Positions 45,460 through 56,800 of a DNA stretch of 64,000 bases are shown here, piece after piece. The DNA comes from Cyanobacteria bacterium SBLK (GTDB lineage Bacteria > Cyanobacteriota > Cyanobacteriia > Cyanobacteriales > Spirulinaceae), in assembly GCA_017746715.1 (NCBI GenBank), contig JAGHZQ010000047.1:62001-126000 (forward strand), read 5' to 3'. The notes beneath the pieces were generated by a model that was not told the origin of the DNA, did no database searches, and saw only the letters and a program-made list of their open reading frames with translations. Each line of letters starts with the position of its first letter. Position 1 is the stretch's first letter. Both the position numbers and the translations under genes were made by a program.

Positions 45460-46323
45460 CTAGCGAAATAGCAAGACGGGAAGATCGATGTGTTGGAGAA
45501 TTTGGGTGGTCGTACTGCCAATCACGAGATGGCGAATGCGATTGTGTCCGTAGGCACCCATCATCAGTAAATCGATCGTATTGTCTTTTGCATACTGGGA
45601 GATCGCGACTTCTGGATGCCCTTCGATGACGCGACAGATCGGCTCGAGTCCGCCGATTTTTGCCTTTTTGCGGGCTTCATCCCGGCAAGCGATCGCCGTT
45701 TCCTCTTCCGAGTGCTTGGCAACGGTGACAATATGAAGGACTAACGCTTTAAATACTGGCAAATCAATGAGAAATTGCAGCATTTTTTGACAGCTCGGAC
45801 TGCCATCATAAGCCAGTAAAAGACGTTCGGGAGACGTGAATTTTGCCGATGTCACCAAACAAGGCTGAGAACTCGCGCGAATGATTCGTTCGACATTACT
45901 CCCCAAATGTCCGGCAGCAAATTGAGAGGTTTCCCCCCGTTTTCCTAAGATAATTAAATCCGCATCGACTTCTAGACGATGCAAATAATCGAGTAAATAA
46001 CCGGTTTCATGAATGAGTTTAACGTCCTCGATCGCATTCCCCGTTAAGATTCGTTCGGCATCTTGTAAAATGAGCTTGGCTTGTTCGTGGTCGAGTTTGG
46101 CTTTTTCCTGCTCTAAAGCGACCAATTGATTGAGGAGTGCTTGGGATGCTCCCGCCGGCAAACTGCCGCTAAAATTTCTGGCTTCCACCGCCGCTTTTTT
46201 GCGAGCGTCCGTGACATAAAGAACCTCAACCATCGCCCCCGAGGGACGGGCAACCCATGCGGCATATTCGTAGCTGCTATGGGAAAATATAGAGCCGTCG
46301 GTACACAATAAAATTCGTTTCAC
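45460..46323 (-). CDS. Tandem universal stress protein
   Basis: The 287-residue protein has two UspA domains, at about 1-143 and 150-287. Each has an ATP-binding G-x2-G-x9-G-(S/T) pattern: GKRGETSQFAAGHLGSNVER and GAYGHNRIRHLVIGSTTTQ. Usp proteins bind ATP and modulate stress responses or transporters. It follows the sulP gene by 16 bp on the same strand, so the two form an operon, and the Usp may regulate that transporter (inferred). Confidence 0.9.
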   Translation of the reverse strand: MKRILLCTDGSIFSHSSYEYAAWVARPSGAMVEVLYVTDARKKAAVEARNFSGSLPAGASQALLNQLVALEQEKAKLDHEQAKLILQDAERILTGNAIEDVKLIHETGYLLDYLHRLEVDADLIILGKRGETSQFAAGHLGSNVERIIRASSQPCLVTSAKFTSPERLLLAYDGSPSCQKMLQFLIDLPVFKALVLHIVTVAKHSEEETAIACRDEARKKAKIGGLEPICRVIEGHPEVAISQYAKDNTIDLLMMGAYGHNRIRHLVIGSTTTQILQHIDLPVLLFR

Positions 46324-46339
46324 GATTCTCCCTCCGTGG

Positions 46340-47836
46340 TTAATGACTTGACAGTTTTTCTAAGGCGTTGGGATCGTTATGAATGGCTAATTTTTCCAGT
46401 AAAGCCGCACTGGCTTCATTCAATCCCACCAATTCTACATCCGCCCCCGTCCGGCGAAATTTGAGCACGATTTGGTCGATCGCTCCGACGGCTGCTTGAT
46501 CCCAAATATGAGCGTGGGTCAAGTCTATGGTGATTTTTTCCACCTCTTCGTGAAAGTCAAACTGTTCGAGGAGATCGTCGATTGCCACAAAGAAAATTTG
46601 TCCGCCAATACTATAGGTCCGATGCAATCCGTTTTCGCTGAGAATGCGATCGACAAAAACAACTTTGGCAATTTTTCGCGAAAAGAATACCGTACTCAAA
46701 GCAATGCCGACAACCACGCCAATAGCTAAATTATGACTGAAAACCGTCACCGCAACCGTCATTACCATTGCGGCGGTTTCGCTGCGGGGAATTTTCCGAA
46801 TTTGGGTCAGGGACGACCAGTTAAAAGTACCGATCGAAACCATAATCATAACAGCAACCAACGTCGCCATCGGGATTTGACGCACCCAATTGCCCAACGC
46901 CAGCATGAAGAATAACAGAAACACCCCCGCACTAAAGGTTGAAAGCCTCCCTCGTCCCCCAGAGCGAATGTTAATCACCGACTGGCCGATCATTGCACAG
47001 CCTGCCATTCCCCCAAAGAAACTGCTGACAATATTGGCGATTCCCTGTCCCGTCGCTTCTTGATTTTTATCGCTGGGAGTATTGGTTAATTCATCCAGCA
47101 AAGAAGCCGTGAGCAAGGATTCCAACAAGCCGACAATTGCTAAGGTTATGGCATAAGGAAAAATAATCTCGAGGGTTTCGAAATTGAGGGGAACTTGAGG
47201 GATTCCAAAAGGGGGTAAGGTACTCGGAAGCTCTCCCATATCCCCCACCGTCGGGACATCGATGCCCGCGAAGATGGTAATGGCCGTCATGGAAACGATC
47301 GCCACTAGCGGGGATGGCACTAATGTCGTCAATCGCGGCAGTAAATAAATAATTCCCAAAGACGCAGCCGTAATGAAATAAACGGCAATGGGAACATTCG
47401 TAAGTTGCGGCAGTTGGGCGAGAAAAATCAAAATCGCCAAGGCATTGACAAAGCCCACCATTACGGCACGGGGGATATACTTCATCTGTCGCCCGAGTTT
47501 CAGCCAGCCAAACAGAATTTGCAAAATTCCGGTTAATATTCCCGCCGCAAAGAGGTATTGCAAGCCATGCTCTTTCACTAAATACACCATCAGGAGTGCC
47601 ATTGCTCCCGTTGCGGCAGAAATGAGCCCCGGCCGTCCCCCCGCGATCGCCGTGACCATTGCAATGATAAAAGAGGCATACAGTCCCACTTTCGGGTCAA
47701 CCCCGGCAATAATCGAAAAGGCGATCGCTTCTGGAATCAGAGCCAGTGCCACGACCATTCCCGCAAGCAGATCGGCTCGAATGTTTGAGAGCCAGTCCCG
47801 TTGGATCGTTCTAAAATTCAAGGTGTCTACAATCAT
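46340..47836 (-). CDS. SulP-family inorganic anion transporter
   Basis: This protein of about 498 residues starts at the ATG at 47836 ([16 protein letters not shown]); the frame runs on to 47908. It has the SulP fold, with [24 protein letters not shown] in the first helices and [23 protein letters not shown]-terminal STAS domain at about 385-480 contains [21 protein letters not shown]. The substrate could be sulfate or bicarbonate; BicA belongs to this family, but these sequences do not settle it. The paired usp gene 16 bp downstream makes a common operon type in cyanobacteria. Confidence 0.87.
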   Translation of the reverse strand: MIVDTLNFRTIQRDWLSNIRADLLAGMVVALALIPEAIAFSIIAGVDPKVGLYASFIIAMVTAIAGGRPGLISAATGAMALLMVYLVKEHGLQYLFAAGILTGILQILFGWLKLGRQMKYIPRAVMVGFVNALAILIFLAQLPQLTNVPIAVYFITAASLGIIYLLPRLTTLVPSPLVAIVSMTAITIFAGIDVPTVGDMGELPSTLPPFGIPQVPLNFETLEIIFPYAITLAIVGLLESLLTASLLDELTNTPSDKNQEATGQGIANIVSSFFGGMAGCAMIGQSVINIRSGGRGRLSTFSAGVFLLFFMLALGNWVRQIPMATLVAVMIMVSIGTFNWSSLTQIRKIPRSETAAMVMTVAVTVFSHNLAIGVVVGIALSTVFFSRKIAKVVFVDRILSENGLHRTYSIGGQIFFVAIDDLLEQFDFHEEVEKITIDLTHAHIWDQAAVGAIDQIVLKFRRTGADVELVGLNEASAALLEKLAIHNDPNALEKLSSH

Positions 47837-48086
47837 GCAATTTAAAGGCTTACAACTCAATCCGTCAGAAAAAACTACGGGCAGTATTAAATATGTAGTG
47901 AAACCCAAAAATCTCTTAAATTGCTATTAAAAAAAACTGAAAAATAAGTTTGCGTTTGTAACAATCGCTTCTTTTTCGAGAATGCGATCGTTACAATTCT
48001 CGATAAGGGAAAAGGAATATCAAAAGAAGCGAATGCAAAAATAGGCAAACAAAAGTTGATAATAACTGAATAATAAAATGAGTTGT

Positions 48087-48206
48087 AAAGGTACGGGATA
48101 AGCAATAGCGATCGCCAAACAAATTATTGCAGAAAAACGCAGGAGGGCGATCGCTTGTCAATGACAACTCGGTCGAGGAACTGAATTTATCATTTTTTGC
48201 CTATAA
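48087..48206 (+). pseudogene. Second scrap of a histidine-kinase C-terminus
   Basis: The frame reads KGTG, a stop, AIAIAKQIIAEKRRRAIACQ, a stop, then QLGRGTEFIIFCL and a final stop at 48206. It matches MAIAQSIIEEKHDGAIACQS and QLGKGTEFIISLP at the end of the kinase at 53832. Two in-frame stops show it is dead. It stands 40 bp upstream of the promoter-like block of the first giant kinase. Confidence 0.68.
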
Positions 48207-48246
48207 GCTAAATCTTGTCTAAAAACTACGTAAGTATTCCCCCCCT

Positions 48247-48279
48247 TTCACAAGTTTTTCACAATCTTATGTTTAAACT
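48247..48279 (+). promoter_or_regulatory. 11-bp-period direct repeats upstream of kinase 48311
   Basis: TTCAC occurs at 48247 and again at 48258, within TTCACAAGTTT and TTCACAATCTT, followed by TTTAAACT at 48272. The same block occurs upstream of the genes at 53832 and 59643. An 11-bp repeat spacing is typical for dimers of OmpR/PhoB-type regulators. The regulator is not identified. Confidence 0.6.
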
Positions 48280-48310
48280 GAAATATTCATCCCCAGACTG
48301 AGAAGAAATC

Positions 48311-51300
48311 ATGAGCGCTATCTCGACCGACCTGCCCAAAATCAACAATTATCAAACCTGCGAACTCATCTACGAGAGCGATCGAACCCTCGTCTATCGC
48401 GGTCAAAATGAGAATAACGGACAATCTGCCGTTATCAAATTGATGGGGAATCAATATCCTTCTTTTAACGAATTAGTACAATTTCGCAACCAATATGTTA
48501 TTGCCAAAAATCTGGAGGTAGAAGGCATTATCAAACCCTATACGCTAGAGCGCTACGAAAATCGTTATGCTCTGATAATGGAAGATGTGGGAGGCATATC
48601 TTTAGCCGAATACAAAAACGAAAATCTCCTCTCCGTTCGGCAATTTCTCGAGATAGCCATCCAACTCGCCAATGTTCTGGGTCAACTGCATCAAAATCAA
48701 ATTATTCATAAAGATATTAAACCTGCCAATATTCTCATTCATCCAGAAACCCAACAAGTTAAATTAATCGATTTCAGTATTTCTACACTGTTACCCAAAG
48801 AAACCCAAACCCTACAAACACCTAATGTATTGGAAGGGACTTTAGCCTACCTATCCCCCGAACAAACCGGACGAATGAATCGAGGCATTGATTATCGCAG
48901 CGACTTTTATTCTTTGGGAGTGACCTTTTACGAATTGCTCGCGGGAAAACTCCCCTTCACTTATGACGATCCTTTAGAATTGATTCACGCTCATATTGCC
49001 CAAAGTCCGAAACTCATCACCCGTCACTCGATTCCCGAAGTGCTTTCGGATATCGTCTTGCGGTTAATGGCAAAAAATGCCGAAGACCGCTATCAAAGCG
49101 CCCTCGGACTCAAATATGACTTGGAACGATGCCTCGCGCAATCTCGAGAAACCCAAGAAATCGAGTCGTTTGAATTGGGAGAGCGAGATCTATGCGATCG
49201 CTTCCTCATCCCAGAAAAACTCTACGGACGAGAGGAAGAGGTCAAAACCCTCTTAGCTGCTTTTGAGAGAGTTTCGGGTGGGGGAGCATCGGGAGAAAGT
49301 CGTTTACAAACTCCCCCATCTTCCCCCACTCCCTCCGCCGAACTTCTCCTCGTCGCCGGATTTTCTGGAATTGGCAAAACTGCTGTCGTCAATGAAGTCC
49401 ACAAACCCATCGTGCGGCAACGCGGTTACTTTATTAAAGGGAAATTCGACCAATTCAATCGCAATATTCCTTTCTCTGCTTTCGTGCAAGCATTCCGAGA
49501 CTTGATGGGACAATTACTCGGAGAAAGCAATGCCCAATTGCAACAATGGAAAGACAAAATCCGAAAAGCCTTGGGAGAAAACGGGCAAATTCTCATCGAT
49601 GTCATTCCCGAATTAGAACGCATTATAGGAAAACAGCCCCCCGTCCGCGAACTATCCGGGGCGGCGGCTCAAAACCGCTTTAACCTCGTATTTGAGAAAT
49701 TTATCGCCGTTTTTACAACCCGAGAACATCCTTTAACCCTTTTTCTCGATGACTTGCAATGGGCGGATTCGGCATCGTTAAACCTCATGAAAGTGCTGAT
49801 GGGGAACAATCAAACGGGATATTTGCTCCTGTTGGGGGCCTATCGAGATAATGAAGTTTTTCCCGCCCATCCTTTGATGTTATGCTTGGGGGAATTGGAG
49901 AAGCAAAACGCGACGATTTCAACCATTACCCTCGTCCCCTTAGCCATCGATCGCGTCAACCAATTCGTTGCAGAAACCCTCAGTTGTTCGGTCGAGTTAG
50001 CCGCACCTTTAACAGATTTAGTTTATCAAAAAACGAAAGGCAATCCCTTTTTTACCACTCAGTTTCTAAAAGGATTGCAGGTCGATGGCTTGATTGCCTT
50101 TAATCGGAATTTAACCCATTGGCAATGCGATTTAGTGCGAGTGCGAGATGCAGCCCTGACCGATGATGTGGTGGAATTTATGGCCGGGCGGCTGCATAAG
50201 TTGCCAGAATCCACCCGAGAAACGTTAAAATTAGCTGCCTGTATCGGCAATCAATTCGATCTAGAAACCTTAGGGATTATCTGCGAAGCCCTTTCCGAGG
50301 AAGTCGCGACCCATCTGTGGAACGCCCTGCAAGAAGGGTTAATTTTGCCCCAGAGCCAAGCCTATAAGTTTTTCCAAGGAGGGGAAAAAGATGACCGTCG
50401 AACCGAGGGAATTACAGTGAATTATCGCTTTTTGCACGATCGCGTCCAACAAGCCGCTTATTCCTTAATTCCCGAGGCGCAAAAGCAAATCGTTCACTAT
50501 CGTATCGGCATGCGCCTTCTCGCCCGTTTATCTCTCGCAGAAAGGGAAGAGAAAATTTTTAGTATTGTCAATCAAATCAATCTCGGACGCGGAGCGATCG
50601 CCGATGCAAGGGAAAAGCAACAACTCCTCGAACTCAATTTCCAAGCCGGTTGCAAGGCAAAAACCGCCACGGCTTACGAGGCGGCGAAAGGGTATTTTCA
50701 GAGCGCGATCGCTCTCTTAGCGAACAATGCTTGGGAAAATGCCTACGATCGCGCCTTCGAACTCCATTTTATTCTGGCAGAAGTGCAATTAATGAACGTC
50801 GATATCGACGCTTTCGAGAAAACAATTGCCATCCTACTCGAATTCGCCCATTCTGCTCTCGACAACGCTCGAGTTTACGTTCTCAAAGTCAATCAATATT
50901 CATTGCAAGGTGCTTATCCACAAGCCATTGAAATCGGTTTAACCGCCTTGGAACAATTGGGAACGACAGTCAATCCCAACAATATCAAACAATTGGTGCG
51001 AGAAGATGTCATGGCTGTTGAAGCACAACTGCAAAATCGTCCGATCGAGGCGTTGCTCGATTTACCCGCAGCTACCCATCCAAACGTTAAAGTCGAGATC
51101 GAATTGTTGATGAAAGTATTATCGGCAGCTTACATTAACGCCAATCGCGATCTCTATAGTTTTGCCGTAGTCAGAAGCGTGCGCTTATCCGTGGAATATG
51201 GCAACATCCCCAAATCAATTATGACCTATGCCAGCTATGGCGAATGGTTGGCTTTATTGCACCGCGAATATCAACGGGGAATGCAATTTTCCGAGCTGGC

Positions 51301-53719
51301 CCTGCAACTCAGTTATAAACTCGATAACAAGTCCGAGCGCTCGAGTGCCTGCTTCTTACTGGGGGGTTGCGTTTATGTGAAAGCCAAACCCATCCAAGGC
51401 GCTGCACGACTCAATTACGAAGGATTCTTAGCCGGAATGGAATCGGGAGAATTGCAATATGCAGGCTATAATCTCTTTGCCAATATCTACAATCGCCTCT
51501 TTAGCGGGGAAAACTTAGCAGAGATCGCCGTCGATCTGGAAAAATTTTGGGCGATCGCGAACAAAATTCACAACGATCTCGCCCTCAGCGTCCTCGAGGC
51601 TTGTCGGTTCTTTATCCAAAAACTCTCACGCCCCACCGAAGAGGAAAATCGCGAGGAATGTGCTTGGCTCGAACGCCATCGCGTCGCCCGTTCCTATCTC
51701 CCCCTTGGAATTTACAATATTCTCCAGATGCACGCTGCGTACTTATATGAGGATTTCGAGAGGGGTTGCGATCTCGGCGTGCAGGCGAGTCAATTTCTGA
51801 TGGCTTGCGAATCCTGCACGATCGCCTTGGGGTATTATTACTATGGTTCTTTAAATTTGTTGAGACGCAATGCCGATTTGTCCGGAGAGGCCCGTCAGCA
51901 GATTGAAACCAATCAAGCGCACCTCAACACTTTAGCCGAGAGTTGTCCGGAAAACTTTCTCCATAAATATTGGCTCGTCGAAGCCGAACGAGGGCGAGTT
52001 GCAAAAAAACGAACGCACGTCCTAGACTTATACGATCGCGCCATTGCCGAAGCCCAAAAAAATGGCTACATTCAAGAAGAAGCCCTAGCCAACGAACTTT
52101 TTGCCAAATTTTACCTCGATTGGGGACGAGCAAAAGAGGCTTCTGTATATTTGCAAGACGCGTACTATTGTTATGCTCAATGGGGCGCAAAAGCCAAGAC
52201 CGACGATCTCGAACAACGCTACCCCGAACTGTTAAAACCCATTTTACAAAGCGATCTCGCCTCTTCCCCTTCAAATCCGAGCATTGCTAAAATTACCAGC
52301 CATTCTCAAACTGCAACCGTTGCCAATATTTCCCCCCTTCTCGATCTCTCTTCCCTCTTAAAAGCCTCCCAAACCCTCTCGGGAGAAATCGAACTCGATC
52401 GCTTGCTCTCCACCCTGATGAAGATTATTCTCGAAAATGCCGGAGCGACCAAAGGGGCATTATTATTAACCGGCAAAACGGGATTGACGGTAGAAGCGAT
52501 CGCCACCCATGCCGAAAGCGATCTGCGCTTTGAATTCCATCAATCTATTGACCTTGACACCTATCCAGATTTACCCGCAGGATTGATTAATTATGTCCGT
52601 CGCACGACAGAAACCGCCCTTTTCGATGCCAAAACCGCCCAAACTCAGTTTGCTGCCGATAATTATTTACTGCGCTTCTCTCCTCAAAGTTTGCTCTGCT
52701 TGCCCTTACTCGCACGCAACAATTTAATTGGCGTTCTTTACTTAGAAAATAATCTGACTGCCGATGCCTTTACCCGCGATCGCGTCGATCTATTAGATGC
52801 TCTTTGCGCTCAAGCAGCAATTTCCCTAACCAATGCACGGCTTTATCAACAAGCACGACAAGCATTAACCGATTTACAACAAGCACAGCTGCAATTGGTG
52901 CAAAATGAAAAAATGGCAACCTTGGGAAATTTGGTCGCTGGAGTCGCCCACGAAATCAACAATCCCCTCGGTTTCATCGGCGGTAATCTCCAAATTTTGC
53001 AAGACAATCTCGCCGATCTCTCTGCAATTATCGAAGGCTATCGCGAAGAATATCCCGAACCCAGTCCTCAACTGACTGAAGAAATCGAAGAACTCGACCT
53101 CGACTTTCTGCTGGAGGACATTCCCCAAACCATTGCATCCATGGAAGAAGGGGTCAAGCGCATCGGTAACATCAGCACATCCTTGCGAACGTTCTCTCGC
53201 ACGGATGCAGATGTAACAACCAAATTTGACCTGCATGACGGTCTCGATAGCACCCTCTTAATTCTCAAATATCGACTCAAAGCCAACGAACAACGCCCGG
53301 CCATTGAAATTGTCAAAAATTACGGTGAAATTCCCTCAATCGACTGCTATCCCGGACAACTCAATCAAGTGTTTATGAACTTATTGGCCAATGCGATCGA
53401 TGCTCTCGATGAAAGCAATAAAGAAAAGACTTTTCAGGAGATAGAAAGAGCGCCCAATCGCATTACGATTGTAACAGAACTCAGTGAAGACAAAAAGAAG
53501 ATTGCGATCCGAATTATCGACAATGGGATGGGAATGTCAGAAGATATAAAAGCACGGATTTTCGAGCCGGGATTTACCACGAAAGGAGTGGGAAAAGGGA
53601 CGGGATTGGGCATGGCGATCGCGAAATCTATCGTTACCGAAAAACACGGAGGACGGATTTTTTGTCAATCGATATTAGAACGAGGTACGGAATTTATGAT
53701 TTCTTTGCCTGGGAGTTAG
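48311..53719 (+). CDS. Trifunctional Ser/Thr kinase / AAA ATPase / GAF / histidine kinase (paralogue 1)
   Basis: The product is 1802 residues. A Pkn2-type Ser/Thr kinase domain covers about 10-275, with HKDIKPANIL (His133, Asp135), DFSISTLLPKE (DFS in place of DFG) and the activation region GTLAYLSPEQTGRM. An AAA-type ATPase follows with P-loop GFSGIGKT (350-357), a Walker B-like LTLFLDDLQWAD and a long helical, TPR-like region to about 1310. A GAF domain spans about 1350-1500. HisKA has His1547 (GVAHEINNP), and HATPase_c has DNGMGMSEDIKARIF and KGTGLGMAIAKSI. There is no membrane helix. These proteins (HstK-like) combine Ser/Thr and His phosphorylation in stress and nitrogen signalling; the signal here is unknown. 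It is followed by a close paralogue, and the helical region (about residues 745-1240) differs most between them. Confidence 0.92.
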   Translation: MSAISTDLPKINNYQTCELIYESDRTLVYRGQNENNGQSAVIKLMGNQYPSFNELVQFRNQYVIAKNLEVEGIIKPYTLERYENRYALIMEDVGGISLAEYKNENLLSVRQFLEIAIQLANVLGQLHQNQIIHKDIKPANILIHPETQQVKLIDFSISTLLPKETQTLQTPNVLEGTLAYLSPEQTGRMNRGIDYRSDFYSLGVTFYELLAGKLPFTYDDPLELIHAHIAQSPKLITRHSIPEVLSDIVLRLMAKNAEDRYQSALGLKYDLERCLAQSRETQEIESFELGERDLCDRFLIPEKLYGREEEVKTLLAAFERVSGGGASGESRLQTPPSSPTPSAELLLVAGFSGIGKTAVVNEVHKPIVRQRGYFIKGKFDQFNRNIPFSAFVQAFRDLMGQLLGESNAQLQQWKDKIRKALGENGQILIDVIPELERIIGKQPPVRELSGAAAQNRFNLVFEKFIAVFTTREHPLTLFLDDLQWADSASLNLMKVLMGNNQTGYLLLLGAYRDNEVFPAHPLMLCLGELEKQNATISTITLVPLAIDRVNQFVAETLSCSVELAAPLTDLVYQKTKGNPFFTTQFLKGLQVDGLIAFNRNLTHWQCDLVRVRDAALTDDVVEFMAGRLHKLPESTRETLKLAACIGNQFDLETLGIICEALSEEVATHLWNALQEGLILPQSQAYKFFQGGEKDDRRTEGITVNYRFLHDRVQQAAYSLIPEAQKQIVHYRIGMRLLARLSLAEREEKIFSIVNQINLGRGAIADAREKQQLLELNFQAGCKAKTATAYEAAKGYFQSAIALLANNAWENAYDRAFELHFILAEVQLMNVDIDAFEKTIAILLEFAHSALDNARVYVLKVNQYSLQGAYPQAIEIGLTALEQLGTTVNPNNIKQLVREDVMAVEAQLQNRPIEALLDLPAATHPNVKVEIELLMKVLSAAYINANRDLYSFAVVRSVRLSVEYGNIPKSIMTYASYGEWLALLHREYQRGMQFSELALQLSYKLDNKSERSSACFLLGGCVYVKAKPIQGAARLNYEGFLAGMESGELQYAGYNLFANIYNRLFSGENLAEIAVDLEKFWAIANKIHNDLALSVLEACRFFIQKLSRPTEEENREECAWLERHRVARSYLPLGIYNILQMHAAYLYEDFERGCDLGVQASQFLMACESCTIALGYYYYGSLNLLRRNADLSGEARQQIETNQAHLNTLAESCPENFLHKYWLVEAERGRVAKKRTHVLDLYDRAIAEAQKNGYIQEEALANELFAKFYLDWGRAKEASVYLQDAYYCYAQWGAKAKTDDLEQRYPELLKPILQSDLASSPSNPSIAKITSHSQTATVANISPLLDLSSLLKASQTLSGEIELDRLLSTLMKIILENAGATKGALLLTGKTGLTVEAIATHAESDLRFEFHQSIDLDTYPDLPAGLINYVRRTTETALFDAKTAQTQFAADNYLLRFSPQSLLCLPLLARNNLIGVLYLENNLTADAFTRDRVDLLDALCAQAAISLTNARLYQQARQALTDLQQAQLQLVQNEKMATLGNLVAGVAHEINNPLGFIGGNLQILQDNLADLSAIIEGYREEYPEPSPQLTEEIEELDLDFLLEDIPQTIASMEEGVKRIGNISTSLRTFSRTDADVTTKFDLHDGLDSTLLILKYRLKANEQRPAIEIVKNYGEIPSIDCYPGQLNQVFMNLLANAIDALDESNKEKTFQEIERAPNRITIVTELSEDKKKIAIRIIDNGMGMSEDIKARIFEPGFTTKGVGKGTGLGMAIAKSIVTEKHGGRIFCQSILERGTEFMISLPGS

Positions 53720-53773
53720 ATGGGGAGGGCGATCGCCCTTCTTGTATTGAAAATTGTTAATTCAAAGTATATC

Positions 53774-53805
53774 TTCACGAGTTTTTCACAATCTTTACTT
53801 AAACT
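53774..53805 (+). promoter_or_regulatory. 11-bp-period direct repeats upstream of kinase 53832
   Basis: TTCAC at 53774 and 53785 within CTTCACGAGTTTTTCACAAT, then CTTAAACT at 53798. It is the second copy of the block found at 48247 and lies 27 bp before the ATG. Confidence 0.62.
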
Positions 53806-53831
53806 AACGGATATATTACGAGCGTGGAAGG

Positions 53832-56800
53832 ATGGCAATGCTCTCGACCGATCTGCCGAAGATTAAAAATTATCAGGTGCTCGAACTCATCCATGAAAGC
53901 GATCGCGCTCTCGTTTATCGCAGTCGCAATGAAGACAATGGGCAACCCGTCGTTATCAAATTGATGAGCGATGAATATCCTTCGTTTGGAGAATTAGTTC
54001 GGTTTCGCAATCAATATGCCATCGCCAAAAATCTAAAGATAGAAGGCATTATCAAAGCGCATGCCTTAGAACGTTACGAAAACCGCTATGCTTTAATCAT
54101 GGAAGATACGGGAGGCCTCTCTTTAGCGAAATACAAGGGGAAAATGTCTCTTACTCTCTCGCAATTTCTCGACATTGCCATTCAACTCGCAGGCATTTTA
54201 CATCGCCTGCATCAAAAGAATATTATTCATAAAGATATCAAACCTGCAAATATACTGATTCACCCAGAAACAAAGTCCGTCAAACTGATAGATTTCAGTA
54301 TCTCTACTCTCCTTCCCAAAGAAACCCAAACCTTACAAACTCCCAATGTTTTAGAAGGCACTCTAACTTATCTATCCCCCGAACAAACCGGACGGATGAA
54401 TCGAGGCATTGATTATCGCAGCGACTTTTATTCCTTGGGAGTCACATTTTACGAACTCCTGACCGGTAATGTCCCGTTTACCAGCGAAGATCCCTTAGAG
54501 TTGATTCACGCCCATATTGCCCAAAATCCAGATCCCCCCAGCAAATGGGTTTGTTTGGAAGGAAAATTCTGTCCCGCCCCTCTTTCGGATATTGTTTTAA
54601 AATTAATGGCTAAAAATGCCGAGGATCGCTATCAAAGTTCCCTCGGACTCAAACGCGACTTGGAAAAATGCCGGGCGCAATATCGAGAACGGGGGAAAAT
54701 TGAAGCGTTTGAACTGGGAGAGCGAGATGTTTGCGATCGCTTTCTCATCCCCGACAAACTCTACGGACGAGAAAAAGAGGTCAAAACCCTCTTAGCTGCT
54801 TTCGAGCGGGTTTCGGGTGGGGGAGATGGGGGAGAAAGTCGTTTACAAACTCCCCCATCTCCCCCCATTCCCTCCCCCGAACTTCTCCTCGTAGCCGGAT
54901 ATTCCGGTATCGGTAAAACTGCCGTCATCAATGAAGTCCACAAACCCATCGTGGGGCAGCGCGGCTACTTTATCAAAGGGAAATTCGACCAATTCAATCG
55001 CAACATTCCCTTCTCGGCCTTCGTGCAGGCCTTCCGGGACTTAATGGGACAACTACTCGGAGAATCCGATACCGAATTAGGGCATTGGAAAACCAAAATC
55101 TTAGAAGCAGTGGGAACTAACGGGCAAATTCTCATTGATGTGATTCCCGAACTCGAAGGTATCATCGGACGACAACTTCCCGTGCCCGAACTTTCTGGAA
55201 GTGCAGCTCAGAACCGCTTTAATCTCCTCTTTGAGAAATTTATCGCTGTCTTCACGACCCGAGAACATCCCTTGACTATTTTTGTCGATGACCTGCAATG
55301 GGCGGATTCGGCATCGTTAAACTTATTAAAAGTGTTGATGGGGAGCGATCGGATGGGATACTTGCTCCTGTTGGGGGCATATCGAGATAACGAAGTTTTC
55401 CCCGCCCATCCACTGATGTTAACTTTGGCAGAGTTAGAGAAGCGGTGCAACACGGAGGGGAGAGAACGCGCACCCAGAAAAAAACAAACGGCGATTTCCA
55501 CGATTACTCTAGTTCCCTTATCTGTCGGTCATATCAATCAATTAGTCGCAGAAACACTGAGTTGCGGGGTAGAAATTGCGCGATCGCTAACCGACTTAGT
55601 ATATCAAAAAACGCGAGGCAACCCCTTCTTTACCACTCAATTTTTAAAAGGATTGCACGAAGATAAATTTATTACTTTCGATCGCAATTTGGGATATTGG
55701 GAATGCGACTTGGTGCAGGTGCGAGATGCTGCTCTCACGGACGATGTGGTGGAGTTTATGGCAGGACGATTGCAGAAATTACCGCAAACAACCCAGAATA
55801 TTTTAAAATTGGCAGCTTGTATTGGCAACCAGTTTGACTTAGAAACCCTAGCGGTTGTCTGCGAGTCATCTGCTGAGATCGTAGCAGGAGATTTGTGGGG
55901 AGCATTACGGGAAGGGTTAATTTTACCGATTACCGAGGCTTATAAGTTTTTTCAGGCGAGCGATCGCCATGAGAAATATAATGAGAAATATTCAGACGAT
56001 ATTTTGGTAAAGTATCGCTTTGTCCACGATCGCGTTCAACAAGCTGCTTATCTACTCATTGATGAGTCTCAAAAATATTCCGTTCATCTCGCTATTGGCA
56101 AACGATTACTTGCTTATCAATCGGTTACGGGTTCGGATGAGAATATTTTTAATGTCTTAAATCATTTGATGGTGGGAATCAAAGCCGATCCTTTAGCAAT
56201 TCCTGTCAGACAACTTGCAAATCTTGCTTTATCTGCCGGGATGAAAGCCAAGCTCTCTATTGCCTATCAAGCAGCTATTAATTATTTCGATTTTGGTCTC
56301 TCTCAACTTCCTTTAAATAGTTGGCTTGATGGCGATCGACTCAAACTCGATCTCAGTCGGGAGAAAGCAGAATGTCATTATTTCTTAGGACACTTTGAGA
56401 AGTCTGAAAAAATCCTCAATAACATTTTGCTTGAAATCCAAAATCCTCTTGATGCCGCTCGGATTTATGGCATTTTAATGACTCAACGCACAACTCAAGG
56501 CACTGATATTTTATCGAGTGTTGAAGCAGGAATAAAGGGACTGGCGATTTTAGGAATGGAATTGCCTAAAGATTCAGAAGGATTGAGTTCTCTCGTCAAA
56601 CAAGAACATCAACAAATTCGAGATTTTTTTAAAACAACTTCCCCAACTATACTTCTAGAGTTGCCCGATATGAGCGATCCGGTGCAGCAAAATTGCATGA
56701 AACTCCTGAGCATTCTCTGGTCCGCCGCTTATGTGGCAGGAAATCCCACTCTCAATTGGTTCGCAACGCTACGCATGATGAATCTTTCTCTCAAATACGG

